This document shows, in pieces, positions 47,502 through 58,017 of a stretch of DNA of 64,000 nucleotides; the first letter of the stretch is position 1, and every line of letters begins with the position of its first letter. Both the position numbers and the translations under genes were made by a program. Location: NCBI GenBank assembly GCA_032209605.1, contig JASFXZ010000146.1, positions 36,086-100,085 of the forward strand, given 5' to 3'. The DNA is from Mactromeris polynyma. Taxonomy: Eukaryota; Mollusca; Bivalvia; Venerida; Mactridae. The notes under the pieces were generated by a model that was not told the origin of the DNA, ran no database searches, and was given only the letters and a program-made list of their open reading frames with translations.

Positions 47502-48150
47502 TAATAATAATAATAATAATAAACTTTATTTAATGAAGGTAACTCCTTAAGCTATACACATAAAAACATACATACATAAACTTATCTAACCTAGTAACAT
47601 GCATGTTGTTTTTGCAGGATTTATAGCCATATTGTTTTTTGAACACCAATTCTGAACATATTCCAAATCCATTTGTAGATAGAGTTCTATATCATTGATA
47701 TCGGAAGTAATATAATACAAAGTTGTATCATCTGCATACATATTTATCTGTGAATTTTGAATACACATAGGCAAGTCATTAACATATATTAAAAATAACA
47801 AAGGACCCAATATAGATCCCTGAGGGACACCTGTTAATACAACTGAAGAAATGGATTTATTTTGACCAATCTTCACATATTGTTGTCTACAATCAAGGTA
47901 TGATTTGAATAAATTAACTGCATTGTCATTAAAATGGTACAAACCTAGTTTGTAAAGCAGTATTTCGTGATCTACAAGGTCAAAAGCTTTTTTAAAGTCA
48001 AGAAAAACACTTCCGATCAAGTCTCCATCATCGATACCTTTCATCCATGTATCTATCATTTGCGTAAGAGCCGTTTGGCGTGAATGTGATTTTCTAAAAT
48101 CAGATTGTGTGTCATGTAAAATATTTGTTTCACTTAAGTACTTGTGCATC
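47502..48150 (-). pseudogene. 5'-truncated CR1/jockey-like LINE with ATT-repeat tail
   Basis: The minus frame 48149-47586 encodes RT motifs in order: FLDFKKAFDLVDHEIL (motif A), GVPQGSILGPLLFLIYVNDL (motif B), MYADDTTLY (motif C), then QNWCSKNNMAINPAKT. The 5' part of the protein is missing. About 80 bp downstream in transcript sense the copy ends in a microsatellite tail (AATAAT run at 47502-47521 on the plus strand), typical of CR1-type 3' ends. A third lineage of non-LTR element, distinct from the other two in the window. Confidence 0.85.
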
Positions 48151-48210
48151 TAAATGTTGTTTTAAATTAGCAAAGGATCTCGTTTCAAACCCTGATTTAT
48201 TTAGAAAGCG

Positions 48211-48415
48211 TGAAATATTTATGAAATGGTCATTAAATGCATTGAGAATCTCATGCATGTACAAACTTATTTTCCAGGATCAGTTATCTTTATGATAAGA
48301 CATAATAATAATTATGAAATATTTATGAAATGGTCATTAAATGCATTGAGAATCTCATGCATGTACAAACTTATTTTCCAGAATTAGTTATCTTTATGAT
48401 AAGACATAATAACAA
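48211..48415. repeat. 104-bp direct duplication
   Basis: TGAAATATTTATGAAATGG through ATGATAAGACATAATAA occurs at 48211 and again at 48315 with about two differences. Confidence 0.93.
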
Positions 48416-49705
48416 TAATGGCTACAACATAATTCTGCTCTCACATGTCAACTCTATGTTACCGTAATATTGCTACTTCATAACGGATATATATGATTTA
48501 ATATCATATTATTATACACTATTCAAGCAATAACCACAATGTGAAATATTGACTTTGTATGTGTACATCTGTCTACAATGAAAATACCCAACTATGTGTT
48601 ATAGTGTCCCCTAACCACGCGCAGGGGGGTATCATGCTGTCAATACAAAATTATAATTACTTCCATACAAAATACATCAAAACGTGTAAAAGGTTGTAAA
48701 AACATTGTTTTAAAATATAACTTGTTTGACATGACACGGGCGCAATTTATTTACTTAATTTACACAGAAACACTCGGCAATAATTGATAATGGAAAACGA
48801 TCTATCAAATTTCATAACATTTACGTCAATACACTTCTTTTATTTGACCAACGCGTGTTTGTTGTACAATTTAATTGCTAGATTTCGCATGAACAATTAC
48901 CATATATCATTACATCAAAATGTTATCAAAGTATAATTAATTTCAACACACAGTTTAATTTAGTACACACGGGCGTAATCTCTTGAAATACTTGGATCTT
49001 TCAATGGATATTTAAATCACTTCAGAACGACATTTATTTTAATGGAATATCTTGGGGCAACGAAGTACAATATTTAATATACATACATGCAACAAAAACA
49101 CGATATATTTACATTGAAGCCTATTTATTTATTCTACTTTCAACATTGAACATTCAACGTTCCGTTTTCGCCACTTACTGATTCAACTTTCAACCTTGTC
49201 ATTTACTCATCCATCATTCAACATTCAACTTTCATCCCGTTTATTGAAAGTGTATCAGAGTCATGGGAACTATTTCTCTCGGCGTAAGGTGCTAACCATA
49301 ATTATATTCAATACGTCACAATATTAAGTAAGTCACAATTTAGGGGTTTTAACTCGATACTATTTGAAATTTAAGGTATTCACCTTTAATAACACAAGAA
49401 GTGACAGGATAAATATAATAATCGGTTGGTGACGCGGACGTATTTATCGAAGGCTCACCAGATAAATTCCTCCGCCTTGTCTGAACAATGGGTAAACATC
49501 GATTTGCTCAATACGCAGCTTTCCGTGCCTTTTATGACTGTCAAATACATGTACCTTCAATATGTGTCTACTTGTCAGGAAGAAAACATCTTTTCCACAT
49601 TAAAAATAAAAGCAATACTTTTAAGCACGTAGTGTATAATACATTTGTAATTGTAGATATAGAATTGTTTACCACGAATCAATATATTTGACTGAGAAGA
49701 GAAGA
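48416..49705. other. AT-rich upstream region of the 49.7-kb exon
   Basis: No gene recognised. Short CATTCAACATTCAACTTTC repeats at 49140-49230. It may hold the promoter of the exon at 49706, but no core element is clear. Confidence 0.35.
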
Positions 49706-49778
49706 ATGAAGACAATGAGAGAATACATTATAACATGCATCATACTCTCATCACTTGGTGTGATGGACGGTGTTACAG
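49706..49778 (+). CDS. Signal-peptide first exon of a secreted or membrane protein
   Basis: ATG at 49706 in a GAAGAATGA context opens 24 codons plus one base, ending ACAG|GTAATAC. The peptide has a basic start (MKTMRE), a hydrophobic core (IITCIILSSLGV) and a small-residue end, i.e. a classical signal peptide. The phase-1 donor is what the first visible CUB exon at 5004 requires, so it could be the first exon of a paralogue of that gene. No downstream exon of such a gene is found in the remaining 14 kb; it may lie beyond the window or be lost. Its 3' half and the start of the intron have been tandemly amplified. Confidence 0.55.
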
Positions 49779-49970
49779 GTAATACAAGCAGACCACATTT
49801 GTTATATACATTATAACATGCATCATACTCTCATCACTTGGTGTGATGGACGGCGTTACAGGTAATACAAGCAGACCACATTTGTTATATACATTATAAC
49901 ATGCATCATACTCTCATCACTTGGTGTGATGGACGGTGTTACAGGTAATACAATCAGACCACATGTGTTA
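49723..49970 (+). repeat. 83-bp repeat made from an exon/intron boundary, first three copies
   Basis: Copies start at 49723 (inside the signal exon), 49806 and 49889. Each holds the exon's hydrophobic segment, the ACAG|GTAATAC donor and about 27 bp of intron. The array continues at 52309 after an insertion. Confidence 0.93.
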
Positions 49971-52308
49971 TTGTCGCCGCACTGAAGTGCGACGTACTGT
50001 ATGGAATGGGATATTTTTTTGTACATGGAGGGGCACGTGACTTTATTTGTACGTGGAGGGACACGTGACTTATTTGTTTTCCAAGATTATTCGATTCAAG
50101 ATAATTTTACCCACTGACAATAAAGTTTTACAGAAAAAGTATTTGTAATATTTTGTTATTGTTTTATTTTATTTCATTTTAAAATCTTTTAATTTATTCC
50201 CTCATGTGGTGCACGATTTCAAATGGTCAAGGTCTATTTTGACTGATAAAATATTTGAAACCAGTCTACGGAAAGTTTATTTTTAGATTCCCTCATGTGG
50301 TGCACGATTTCAGAAAATGCTCAGTTAGCACCGTTTATTTTCGGAAATTGCTCAAGAAAAATCAAATAATCGAAAAGCGGTCCCGTCGAAAAGTATGACT
50401 TTCTAATTTGGGCGAAATATTTACCGTTTGCGAATGTTTTATTCCACTCAATTTCTATGATAAACGCGGTTAAAAGCAATGTATGTGATAACCATGCAAT
50501 CACTTTCGTTTTCGGGTCTATTATACGATAAAATCCGTACCGTACGGTCCGTAATGCCGCCCGCTCCGTATTTTACGAGGAATGAAAATTAATACAGTAA
50601 ATTCAGAATACTATTATTTTCGCAAGTATATACTGATGGTTTATGTCTCATAGACTGTGCTATGACTATTCACATACAATTTACCTCAATGTATGTTTAG
50701 TTTATGTTTCATTTGTGACCTAGTTTTTATGTACAGCCGACTGTTTGAAACATGTATTGCTTTTTGCACTTGATTGACTTGTGTTTGGGAGTATACATTG
50801 TCTTCATCTTTCAATTTGAATAATTAATAATTGATAGAGAGATGTTTGTTTAAACTTGAATAACAAGAATAAAATAGACAAAAAAATAAGATAACAGTGC
50901 TACATTGAATCATCCCACAAGCTAAATTAGGAATGATTTGTAGACTATTAAAAGCAATTTCAAAGAAACACTAAAAGGATTACATTGAAATAACAAAGTC
51001 CTATGCTATAGAATATTGGGGATTGAGGGGACAAACTGCACTAAATATATGTTGATCGCGTGCTGTGATGTAGCCCCCAAATGACTGAAACCGACTGGTT
51101 CCAAAATTGGCTCAAGAAAAAAAGCCAGCGCAAGCCAAGATTGCCAAATTCATGTAGTGAGCAAAAGACGAGACTTCCAGTTGATCGGAAGTTGATTAGT
51201 TCGTTGAAGAAGGTAGGCCATGGCTAGTATTTAATGATGATGAGATAGTCATGACCTTTACTTGAACAATAAAACTGAGAAATCTTGCTTAATTATAATG
51301 GTTATACATAAAACAACATTTAAAATAAGGATTTTAAGTTGTTAATCCTGTTCAAAACATTGCGACAGGTAAGAAATTGTTGTGACAGGTAAAACTTTGT
51401 TGCAACAGGTAAAACATTGTTGCAACAGGTAAAACATTGTTGCGACGGGTAAAAAATGTGTCTTTGTCTGTCGTTATGTCCTGTGAAGGAGAAAAGGTAT
51501 TCGCGTTGACTGTTTTACCTGTATTTCACATGTGCTATTGAAATTTTCTTGAAGTGGGCAGTTCATAATTATAATATTATATGATATAGTCATCGCTGAT
51601 AATTTCTCCTTGCATGTACTAACGGAGAAGAAACTGCAGTAAGAAGGAATTTGTTACGGTGATACGCTGTTTATTCATAGTTTAGGGTGGTGCCAGCAAC
51701 TACAGTTTTCAGCTTCATACTGATACCATAATATACTCTTTTTTTCGCTCGTTCGCTTTAATAAATGACAGTTTGCTCGCTCGCCCCATTTTTTTGGGGG
51801 AAAAATCCGAAGAACAAACAAATAATTTGTTGTGGCCTAATAATAATTAAAATTGCATTCTTTGAATCTTTTACATAACAAATTATAATAACAAATAGAA
51901 GTGATGCGTTAACTGTATGAAATAAATATTTAGATAAAAGTAGTGCTTATTCTAAGCTTATTGTTTACGTACGTATGGATCAGAAAAGAAAATGTGTTCC
52001 GGTGATAAATTTTGAGTGTCATGATAGTCTGAGATAATTATTTAGAAACTTAATGAGAATTTATGTAAAAGAATCAAAGATTGTAATTTTAAATATTATT
52101 ATTTTTGTGAACAAAGACCTTACTATATACAGAGAAGTTGGAACTGGGTCTGTAAACAGATTAATATTTTTTGTTTACGTGTTTGATACTACTAAAATGG
52201 AGTGTAATACTTTAGTTACATGTTTTTTGTACAAAAGAATGTAAATAACAAAATATCATTCAATTCTTTAGCGGCGACCTTTGATGCTTTGCATCAATGA
52301 TTTTCTTG
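49971..52308 (+). mobile_element. Helentron-like non-autonomous element inserted in the 83-bp array
   Basis: The array is cut between GTTA and TATAC, and 2,338 bp are inserted. The element starts TTGTCGCCGC followed by a small GCAC-TGAA-GTGC hairpin. Near its end GCGGCGAC (52271-52278) complements the 5' GTCGCCGC (49973-49980). The palindrome TTGATGC TTT GCATCAA (52281-52297) and a short tail ending TTCTTG follow. The junction TTA|T and the end sequences match the minus-strand element at 8214-9464. Internally there are a CCCTCATGTGGTGCACGATT duplication (50200, 50288) and a 20-bp minisatellite. No Rep/helicase ORF is seen. Confidence 0.68.
51357..51452. repeat. 20-bp minisatellite inside the Helentron-like element
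   Basis: Five degenerate units of the type AACAGGTAAAACATTGTTGC. An internal tandem-repeat core is a known trait of bivalve pearl-type and related Helentron-associated elements. Confidence 0.8.
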
Positions 52309-52806
52309 TATACATTATAACATGCATCATACTCTCATCACTTGGTGTGATGGACGGTGTTACAGGTAATACAATCAGACCACATTTGTTATATACATTA
52401 TAACATGCATCATACTCTCATCACTTGGTGTGATGGACGGTGTTACAGGTAATACAATCAGACCACATGTGTTATATACATTATAACATGCATCATACTC
52501 TCATCACTTGGTGTGATAGACGGTGTTACAGGTAATACAATCAGACCACATTTGTTATATACATTATAACATGCATCATACTCTCATCACTTGGTGTGAT
52601 GGACGGTGTTACAGGTAATACAATCAGACCACATTTGTTATATACATTATAACATGCATCATACTCTCATCACTTGGTGTGATGGACGGTGTTACAGGTA
52701 ATACAATCAGACCACATTTGTTGTAAACATTATAACATGCATCATACTCTCATCACTTGGTGTGATGGATGGTGTTACAGGTAATACAATCATACCACAT
52801 TTGTTA
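52309..52806 (+). repeat. 83-bp exon-derived array, continued: six copies
   Basis: Six units with few differences (GATAGA for GATGGA, TTGTAAAC for TTATATAC). All keep the ACAG|GTAATAC donor, and none keeps the upstream start codon. The last unit ends near 52806 before unrelated sequence. Confidence 0.93.
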
Positions 52807-52987
52807 TATACATTTGTATACTGAATCAAAAAAGAAACTTCCGCTTAACTTGAATGGGAATATTTCGTTACTTTTTAGAGAGATCGTTTTTAAATATGTT
52901 TGTAATTGTGTAATAATTTATTATTAATTAATTAAAACATTAAATCGGGGGAAACTGATCAATTTCATTGTTTTATTTGATTCATTT

Positions 52988-53015
52988 GACCCGGGTTCGA
53001 AACCCGGTAGCGCCA
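52988..53015 (+). repeat. tRNA-like SINE fragment (T arm and 3' acceptor only)
   Basis: GACCCGGGTTCGAAACCCGG plus TAGCGCCA and the family tail CATTGACCGATTTTTC. The 5' two thirds of the tRNA-like part are absent. Confidence 0.6.
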
Positions 53016-53045
53016 TTGACCGATTTTTCAAACATTACTTTATTT

Positions 53046-54326
53046 CAACCTAGGTAGGGGTCTGATTTGAAATGACATCAGTAACGTGTATGACCACCGC
53101 GTGCATTGATGACGGCTTGGCAGCGATGTCGCATTGAGTATACTTGTAAGCTTGTTGATATCGGATTGAGGGATATTTCCACTCTTCAAGTAATGCTTCT
53201 CGGAGCAGTTTGACGTTACCAAGTGGATTTGGGCGTAGCCGTAGACATCTATCACGATTATCCCAAAGATGTTCTATATCGGATTTTAGTCCGGCTGTAG
53301 TGGTTAGCATAACGGACCGGCAATCCGTACACCCGGGTTCGAATCCCGGTAGCGCCATTGACCGATTTTTCGTCTTCCTCAAAACATGACTTCATTACTG
53401 AGGGCCAGTTACCTATGAAATTGATTGTTATCACGAGCGACGTGGACTCTAGCGCTGTCTTGCTAAAATGTTGAAATGAAATAATGAGTTTGTAGGAGAG
53501 GGACAACGTGAGGCGCTAGGATATTCTCCCTGTAGAGGCGAGCATTAAAATCACTTTCAACGACCCCTCGATCCCTCTGCAGTATGTTACAGACAGCATA
53601 ACGCTCGTTCTTTCGTCGGTATACTCCTATTCGACAATCACCCCGGGACAATGATAACCTAGATTCGTCGGAGAAAAGAATCGTTCGCAAGTTCTGCCTT
53701 GCCCAATTGATGTGTCACTCAGCTCATTGAAGTATGTCATAGCGATGACGGGCCGTCAAAACAGATCCAACATAGGGATAACGTCCGTACAAACCGCTTT
53801 CCGCCAAACGATTACGAACGGTTTGTGTGGAAATCTGGGCGTTGTGAGTACCGGGGGTGACGGAAGCTGTAGCCGTTGCAGTGAGAAAGCGATTTCGCAA
53901 ATGCTAGTTCAAGATATAGCGGTCTTGATTTGGCGTAATTACACGTGGTCTATCGCTCCGTGGTAAGTCGTCGGTACTTCTCGTATGTGCGAATCGCCGT
54001 CTGAGACTCCTAACTGCCTGTGCATATGACCCAACTTGTTCTATCACCTGTTCACTATGAATTCCTGCCTCCAGCATCCCAATGGCTCTTTTCCGTAAAT
54101 ATTTTGGAATCCGCGGCATCGAAATTCGGTAGTCAAACATTTTATTTGGAATGTTTATGATTATTTTCTGACTAATGCAATATATTGAAGTAAAATACTT
54201 TTCTACATGTGGACAGGATATGCCCACCCCGTGCGTGCACGTTGAACTGCATATTTGGCCGGCTAAGCTAACCTTGTTTTACATCAGATGATTATCTGAC
54301 CGATTTTGCAAATGACAAGATCAATA
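53046..54326 (-). pseudogene. Tc1-like transposon, near full length but broken
   Basis: Transcribed on the minus strand, with the leader from about 54326 and the transposase ATG at 54117-54119. The N-terminal helix-turn-helix (MPRIPKYLRKRAIGMLEAG) and PNQDRYILN are followed by frame breaks. The first catalytic part is visible at 53690-53463 (ILFSDESRLSLSRGD...). The C-terminal end, with IEHLWDN, RPNPLGNVKLLREALLEEW and the closing segment, lies at about 53290-53050. Between the two lies a tRNA-like element inserted at about 53289-53400. Stops and frameshifts make the copy inactive. It is related to the 5' fragment at 317-752. Confidence 0.82.
53289..53357 (+). tRNA. tRNA-Ala-like SINE copy inserted in the Tc1 transposase
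   Basis: Plus-strand D arm GTAGTGGTTAGC, anticodon stem/loop with GGC, perfect T arm CCGGG/CCCGG and TAGCGCCA, then the common tail CATTGACCGATTTTTCG. The 5' acceptor half is altered. It separates two transposase segments that are contiguous in the family, so it inserted after the Tc1 copy. Confidence 0.62.
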
Positions 54327-54467
54327 CATAAAAGTAGTTTTTTGGTACAGTATAAGTTCTGATAAGTAGCGCTAAATTCACAAATATTCGTCGACAGTAA
54401 ACAATGCAAAATACAGAAAACGTTTCGTGCGCTCACTACTAGCTAATAGAAACGTCTGGATTTATTT

Positions 54468-55676
54468 GCATACAGACATACAAGACTGTATAGACATAGT
54501 ATCGTATTGCATACAGATATACCCGACTGTGTAGACATAGTATCGTATTGCATACAGACATACAAGACTGTATAGACATAGTATCGTATTGCATACAGAT
54601 ATACACGACTGTATAGACATAGTATCGTATTGCATACATATATACCCGACTGTATAGACATAGTATCGTATTGCATACAGATATACCCGACTGTATAGAC
54701 ATAGTATCGTATTGCATACAGATATACCCGACTGTATAGACATAGTATCGTATTGCATACATATATACCCGACTGTATAGACATAGTATCGTATTGCATA
54801 CATATATACCCGACTGTATAGACATAGTATCGTATTGCATACAGACATACAAGACTGTATAGACATAGTATCGTATTGCATACAGATATACCCGACTGTA
54901 TAGACATAGTATCGTATTGCATACAGATATACCCGACTGTATAGACATAGTATCGTATTGCATACAGATATTCACGACTGTATAGACATAGTATCGTATT
55001 GCATACATATATACACGACTGTATAGACATAGTATCGTATTGCATACAGACATACAAGACTGTATAGACATAGTATCGTATTGCATACAGATATACACGA
55101 CTGTATAGACATAGTATCGTATTGCATACATATATACCCGACTGTATAGACATAGTATCGTATTGCATACAGATATACCCGACTGTATAGACATAGTATC
55201 GTATTGCATACAGACATACAAGACTGTATAGACATAGTATCGTATTGCATACAGATATACCCGACTGTATAGACATAGTATCGTATTGCATACAGATATA
55301 CCCGACTGTATAGACATAGTATCGTATTGCATACATATATACACGACTGTATAGACATAGTATCGTATTGCATACAGATATTCACGACTGTATAGACATA
55401 GTATCGTATTGCATACATATATACACGACTGTATAGACATAGTATCGTATTGCATACAGATATACACGACTGTATAGACATAGTATCGTATTGCATACAG
55501 ATATACACGACTGTATAGACATAGTATCGTATTGCATACAGATATACACGACTGTATAGACATAGTATCGTATTGCATGCATATATACTCGACTGTATAG
55601 ACATAGTATCGTATTGCATACAGATATACACGACTGTATAGACATAGTATCGTATTGCATACATATATACACGACT
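54468..55676. repeat. 41-bp minisatellite, about 29 copies
   Basis: GACTGTATAGACATAGTATC recurs every 41 bp with a variable segment (ACAGATATACCC, ACAGACATACAA, ACATATATACAC). It directly abuts the presumed 5' end of the LINE at 55677. Long minus frames across it (up to 379 codons) are artefacts. Confidence 0.96.
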
Positions 55677-55977
55677 GGTGGTGTGTGACCTACACGAAAA
55701 CGTAAACAAAGCCGATGTCAAAATAAACTATATCTACCTAAGAACAAGAGCGTTCTAGGGAGAGAAATTTGAACTAGCGCCTATAAGTGGACTTCATATA
55801 TATATATGTTATTAGTGAGTTGTCTTCTTATGCTGAACTTTTCGTGCTTTTGAAGAATCTTTGTTCACGTGCATTGTGTTGTGGGTGGGGTACATTTTCG
55901 CTATTCCCGCCTCCTGGAGAAGGTCATGACCCGAAAACCGTCACGCTTGACCAACCAGAATTGGATTGTATAAAATA

Positions 55978-58017
55978 ATGTCAAACATCACCGACCACGA
56001 ATTATCTACTTACGTGATCGGACAGGTGACCAGTAACAACACACCATTGTACGAAATGAATAATCCGATTGAATCCGATGTGACATTCCTTAAATCAGTA
56101 TTTATGAACAATGAAGAGACGTCCAGTACACAGGGAGCTAACTATGAATTACAGGACACCGACAGTTGTCTCTCTTCTCCACCATTAGATACCCGAGGTG
56201 ATTTGCAATGCGGCCAAACGCGACATGATCTACGCACAGAATCGCAAAGCTCATTATTTGCAATTGATAAGGTTGTAATAGATCGTCTGGATAACGAACT
56301 ACAAGGGCTACCAAAAGAAGTATACGTAAGAACCCTTCTAACGTCTTCTGAATCGACAGTTGAAACACTAGCAATGTATCGTACCGAACTGTCAACACGC
56401 GCTATGAGCGAACACAGGCCTAATGCACCGACTGGTATTCTCAAAGACAGAAGGAAAACTAAAATTGCGTCATTGTCACAAAAGTTTGCTCTTGATTGCT
56501 TCAATCTCCAGCAGTTTCTCAATAACAATATTTCTGACGTCGACGATCTATACCGTAGAATTCCGTCAACACCAGCGATCCCTGATAATTCACAGACATC
56601 ACAGAATATAAATGACTCAGATGAAATAGCGAATGTAAAAGAAATTGTGGCTCTTCTCAGAGCTGACGTCTTGATACTTAAGCGCAAGTCTGCTGAAGAT
56701 AACCAACGATTAGACAAACTATACAATGAACTAAAATCTGAGTTAATTTCAGTACAAGAGGAAATAAAAACCTGCACGAATGTGATAGCTTCTAATATGA
56801 ATATTGTTGAAGGCTCAGAACAACAAACACTGTCAAAATCATTATCCATTTTATCAAAACATGTGGCTAAAATTGACCAAAGTAAAAACGTGCTATCAAG
56901 TAATTTATGTGATCTACGGACGTCGGTAAGGGACAACTCCCGCAATATTGAACGCTTGAACGACACCGAAACATGTGATAAAAACAACAGCAAACAACAA
57001 TTAAGCGAAATGAAAGATGATCTCAACGAAAACAAAGTTCAGGCGAATACTGATCGTGAAAGAATGGTACGCCTTGAGTCGGTAATTAAAAGCGTTAATG
57101 AAATGGTAAAATCAGCAGAAGCAAGATCTCTAAATGACAAAATGAACGACAAAAGTGATCACGAAGCAACAGTTGAATCAATGAATGGAAAAATCAAAAC
57201 ACTAGAACAAAAAATGCAATCTGAAAGTAGTGAATCTAATCTAGAGAAACTATTTCACGGACTAACTAAAGAACTGGGCTCCAAAATTGATACATTGTGT
57301 GCAACGATGGAATCTTCTTCAAATAAACTTGTATCTCCACGTGCAACAGTCTCGGATGCAACACTGAGCTTTCCGGCATCTATTCAGAACAACAACACTC
57401 CATTAATCGAGACACACAGCTCTAACCCCGTGTTAGATGTTCGATCTAACGCCGTGAGCAAGAATGCAACAAGTGCTAGCCCAGATCACCCGTACAACCA
57501 TAATTACTTCAACCGGTCAGAACCTACATCAACTGGATACCGGTCTTCCCAGCGAAGAGCTCTACCTGTCCATGATGAACAGAGGGAACCAGCAACGAAT
57601 ATCTCAGAGACCCTAAGCAATCACTCAACAGATAACATCATCGTAATTAACGCTGTTGTAGATCACGATAATACGACCAGACAAAGGCCATCCCTTGGCA
57701 GCTTCACCGGTGTGCAACGAAAACGCGCCAAAACATACATAGTTACTGGAATAGGACTCGATAGTACCGAAGAAGGGTTGAAAGATTTCCTCAATGATAG
57801 TGCCATTACTTTTAAATCAGCAAAACTCATATATACACGACGTACGGATTGCCTTGTTGCACAAATTGTAGTTAATGCTGATCAAGCGGATTTAGTTGAG
57901 GATACTGACAACTGGCCCGAGGGGGTACGCTGCCGCCAGTGGCTCAAACATTCTGACTATTTAGCTCGACGTCAGCGATACAACAACGATTATCTTGAAA
58001 AAGAATCCGATGAATAG
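55978..58017 (+). CDS. LINE ORF1 protein, 679 residues, coiled-coil
   Basis: The first ATG is at 55978 (AATAATGTC). The protein is hydrophilic. Residues of about 215-440 are rich in Glu, Lys, Leu and Asn with heptad-like patterning and likely form a coiled coil, which in LINE ORF1 proteins drives oligomerisation on the RNA. A Ser/Asn/Pro-rich linker follows. The C-terminal block from about 585 (AKTYIVTGIGLDSTEEGLKD, then LVAQIVVNADQADLV and WPEGVRCRQWL) alternates strands and helices like a small RRM-type fold. No CCHC zinc knuckles are present, unlike many jockey/I-type ORF1s. Expected role: RNA-binding chaperone of the retrotransposon RNP. The function is inferred from position and architecture. 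Confidence 0.8.
   Translation: MSNITDHELSTYVIGQVTSNNTPLYEMNNPIESDVTFLKSVFMNNEETSSTQGANYELQDTDSCLSSPPLDTRGDLQCGQTRHDLRTESQSSLFAIDKVVIDRLDNELQGLPKEVYVRTLLTSSESTVETLAMYRTELSTRAMSEHRPNAPTGILKDRRKTKIASLSQKFALDCFNLQQFLNNNISDVDDLYRRIPSTPAIPDNSQTSQNINDSDEIANVKEIVALLRADVLILKRKSAEDNQRLDKLYNELKSELISVQEEIKTCTNVIASNMNIVEGSEQQTLSKSLSILSKHVAKIDQSKNVLSSNLCDLRTSVRDNSRNIERLNDTETCDKNNSKQQLSEMKDDLNENKVQANTDRERMVRLESVIKSVNEMVKSAEARSLNDKMNDKSDHEATVESMNGKIKTLEQKMQSESSESNLEKLFHGLTKELGSKIDTLCATMESSSNKLVSPRATVSDATLSFPASIQNNNTPLIETHSSNPVLDVRSNAVSKNATSASPDHPYNHNYFNRSEPTSTGYRSSQRRALPVHDEQREPATNISETLSNHSTDNIIVINAVVDHDNTTRQRPSLGSFTGVQRKRAKTYIVTGIGLDSTEEGLKDFLNDSAITFKSAKLIYTRRTDCLVAQIVVNADQADLVEDTDNWPEGVRCRQWLKHSDYLARRQRYNNDYLEKESDE

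Noticed and set aside
53712..53966. Plus frame of 84 codons
   Set aside because: Antisense shadow of the Tc1-like transposase.
54439..55721. Minus frames of 379 and 297 codons (CMQYDTMSIQSCISVCNTIL type)
   Set aside because: 41-bp minisatellite; three frames are interchangeable versions of the same repeat.
56142..57035. 297-codon minus frame
   Set aside because: Antisense shadow of LINE ORF1; no motif.
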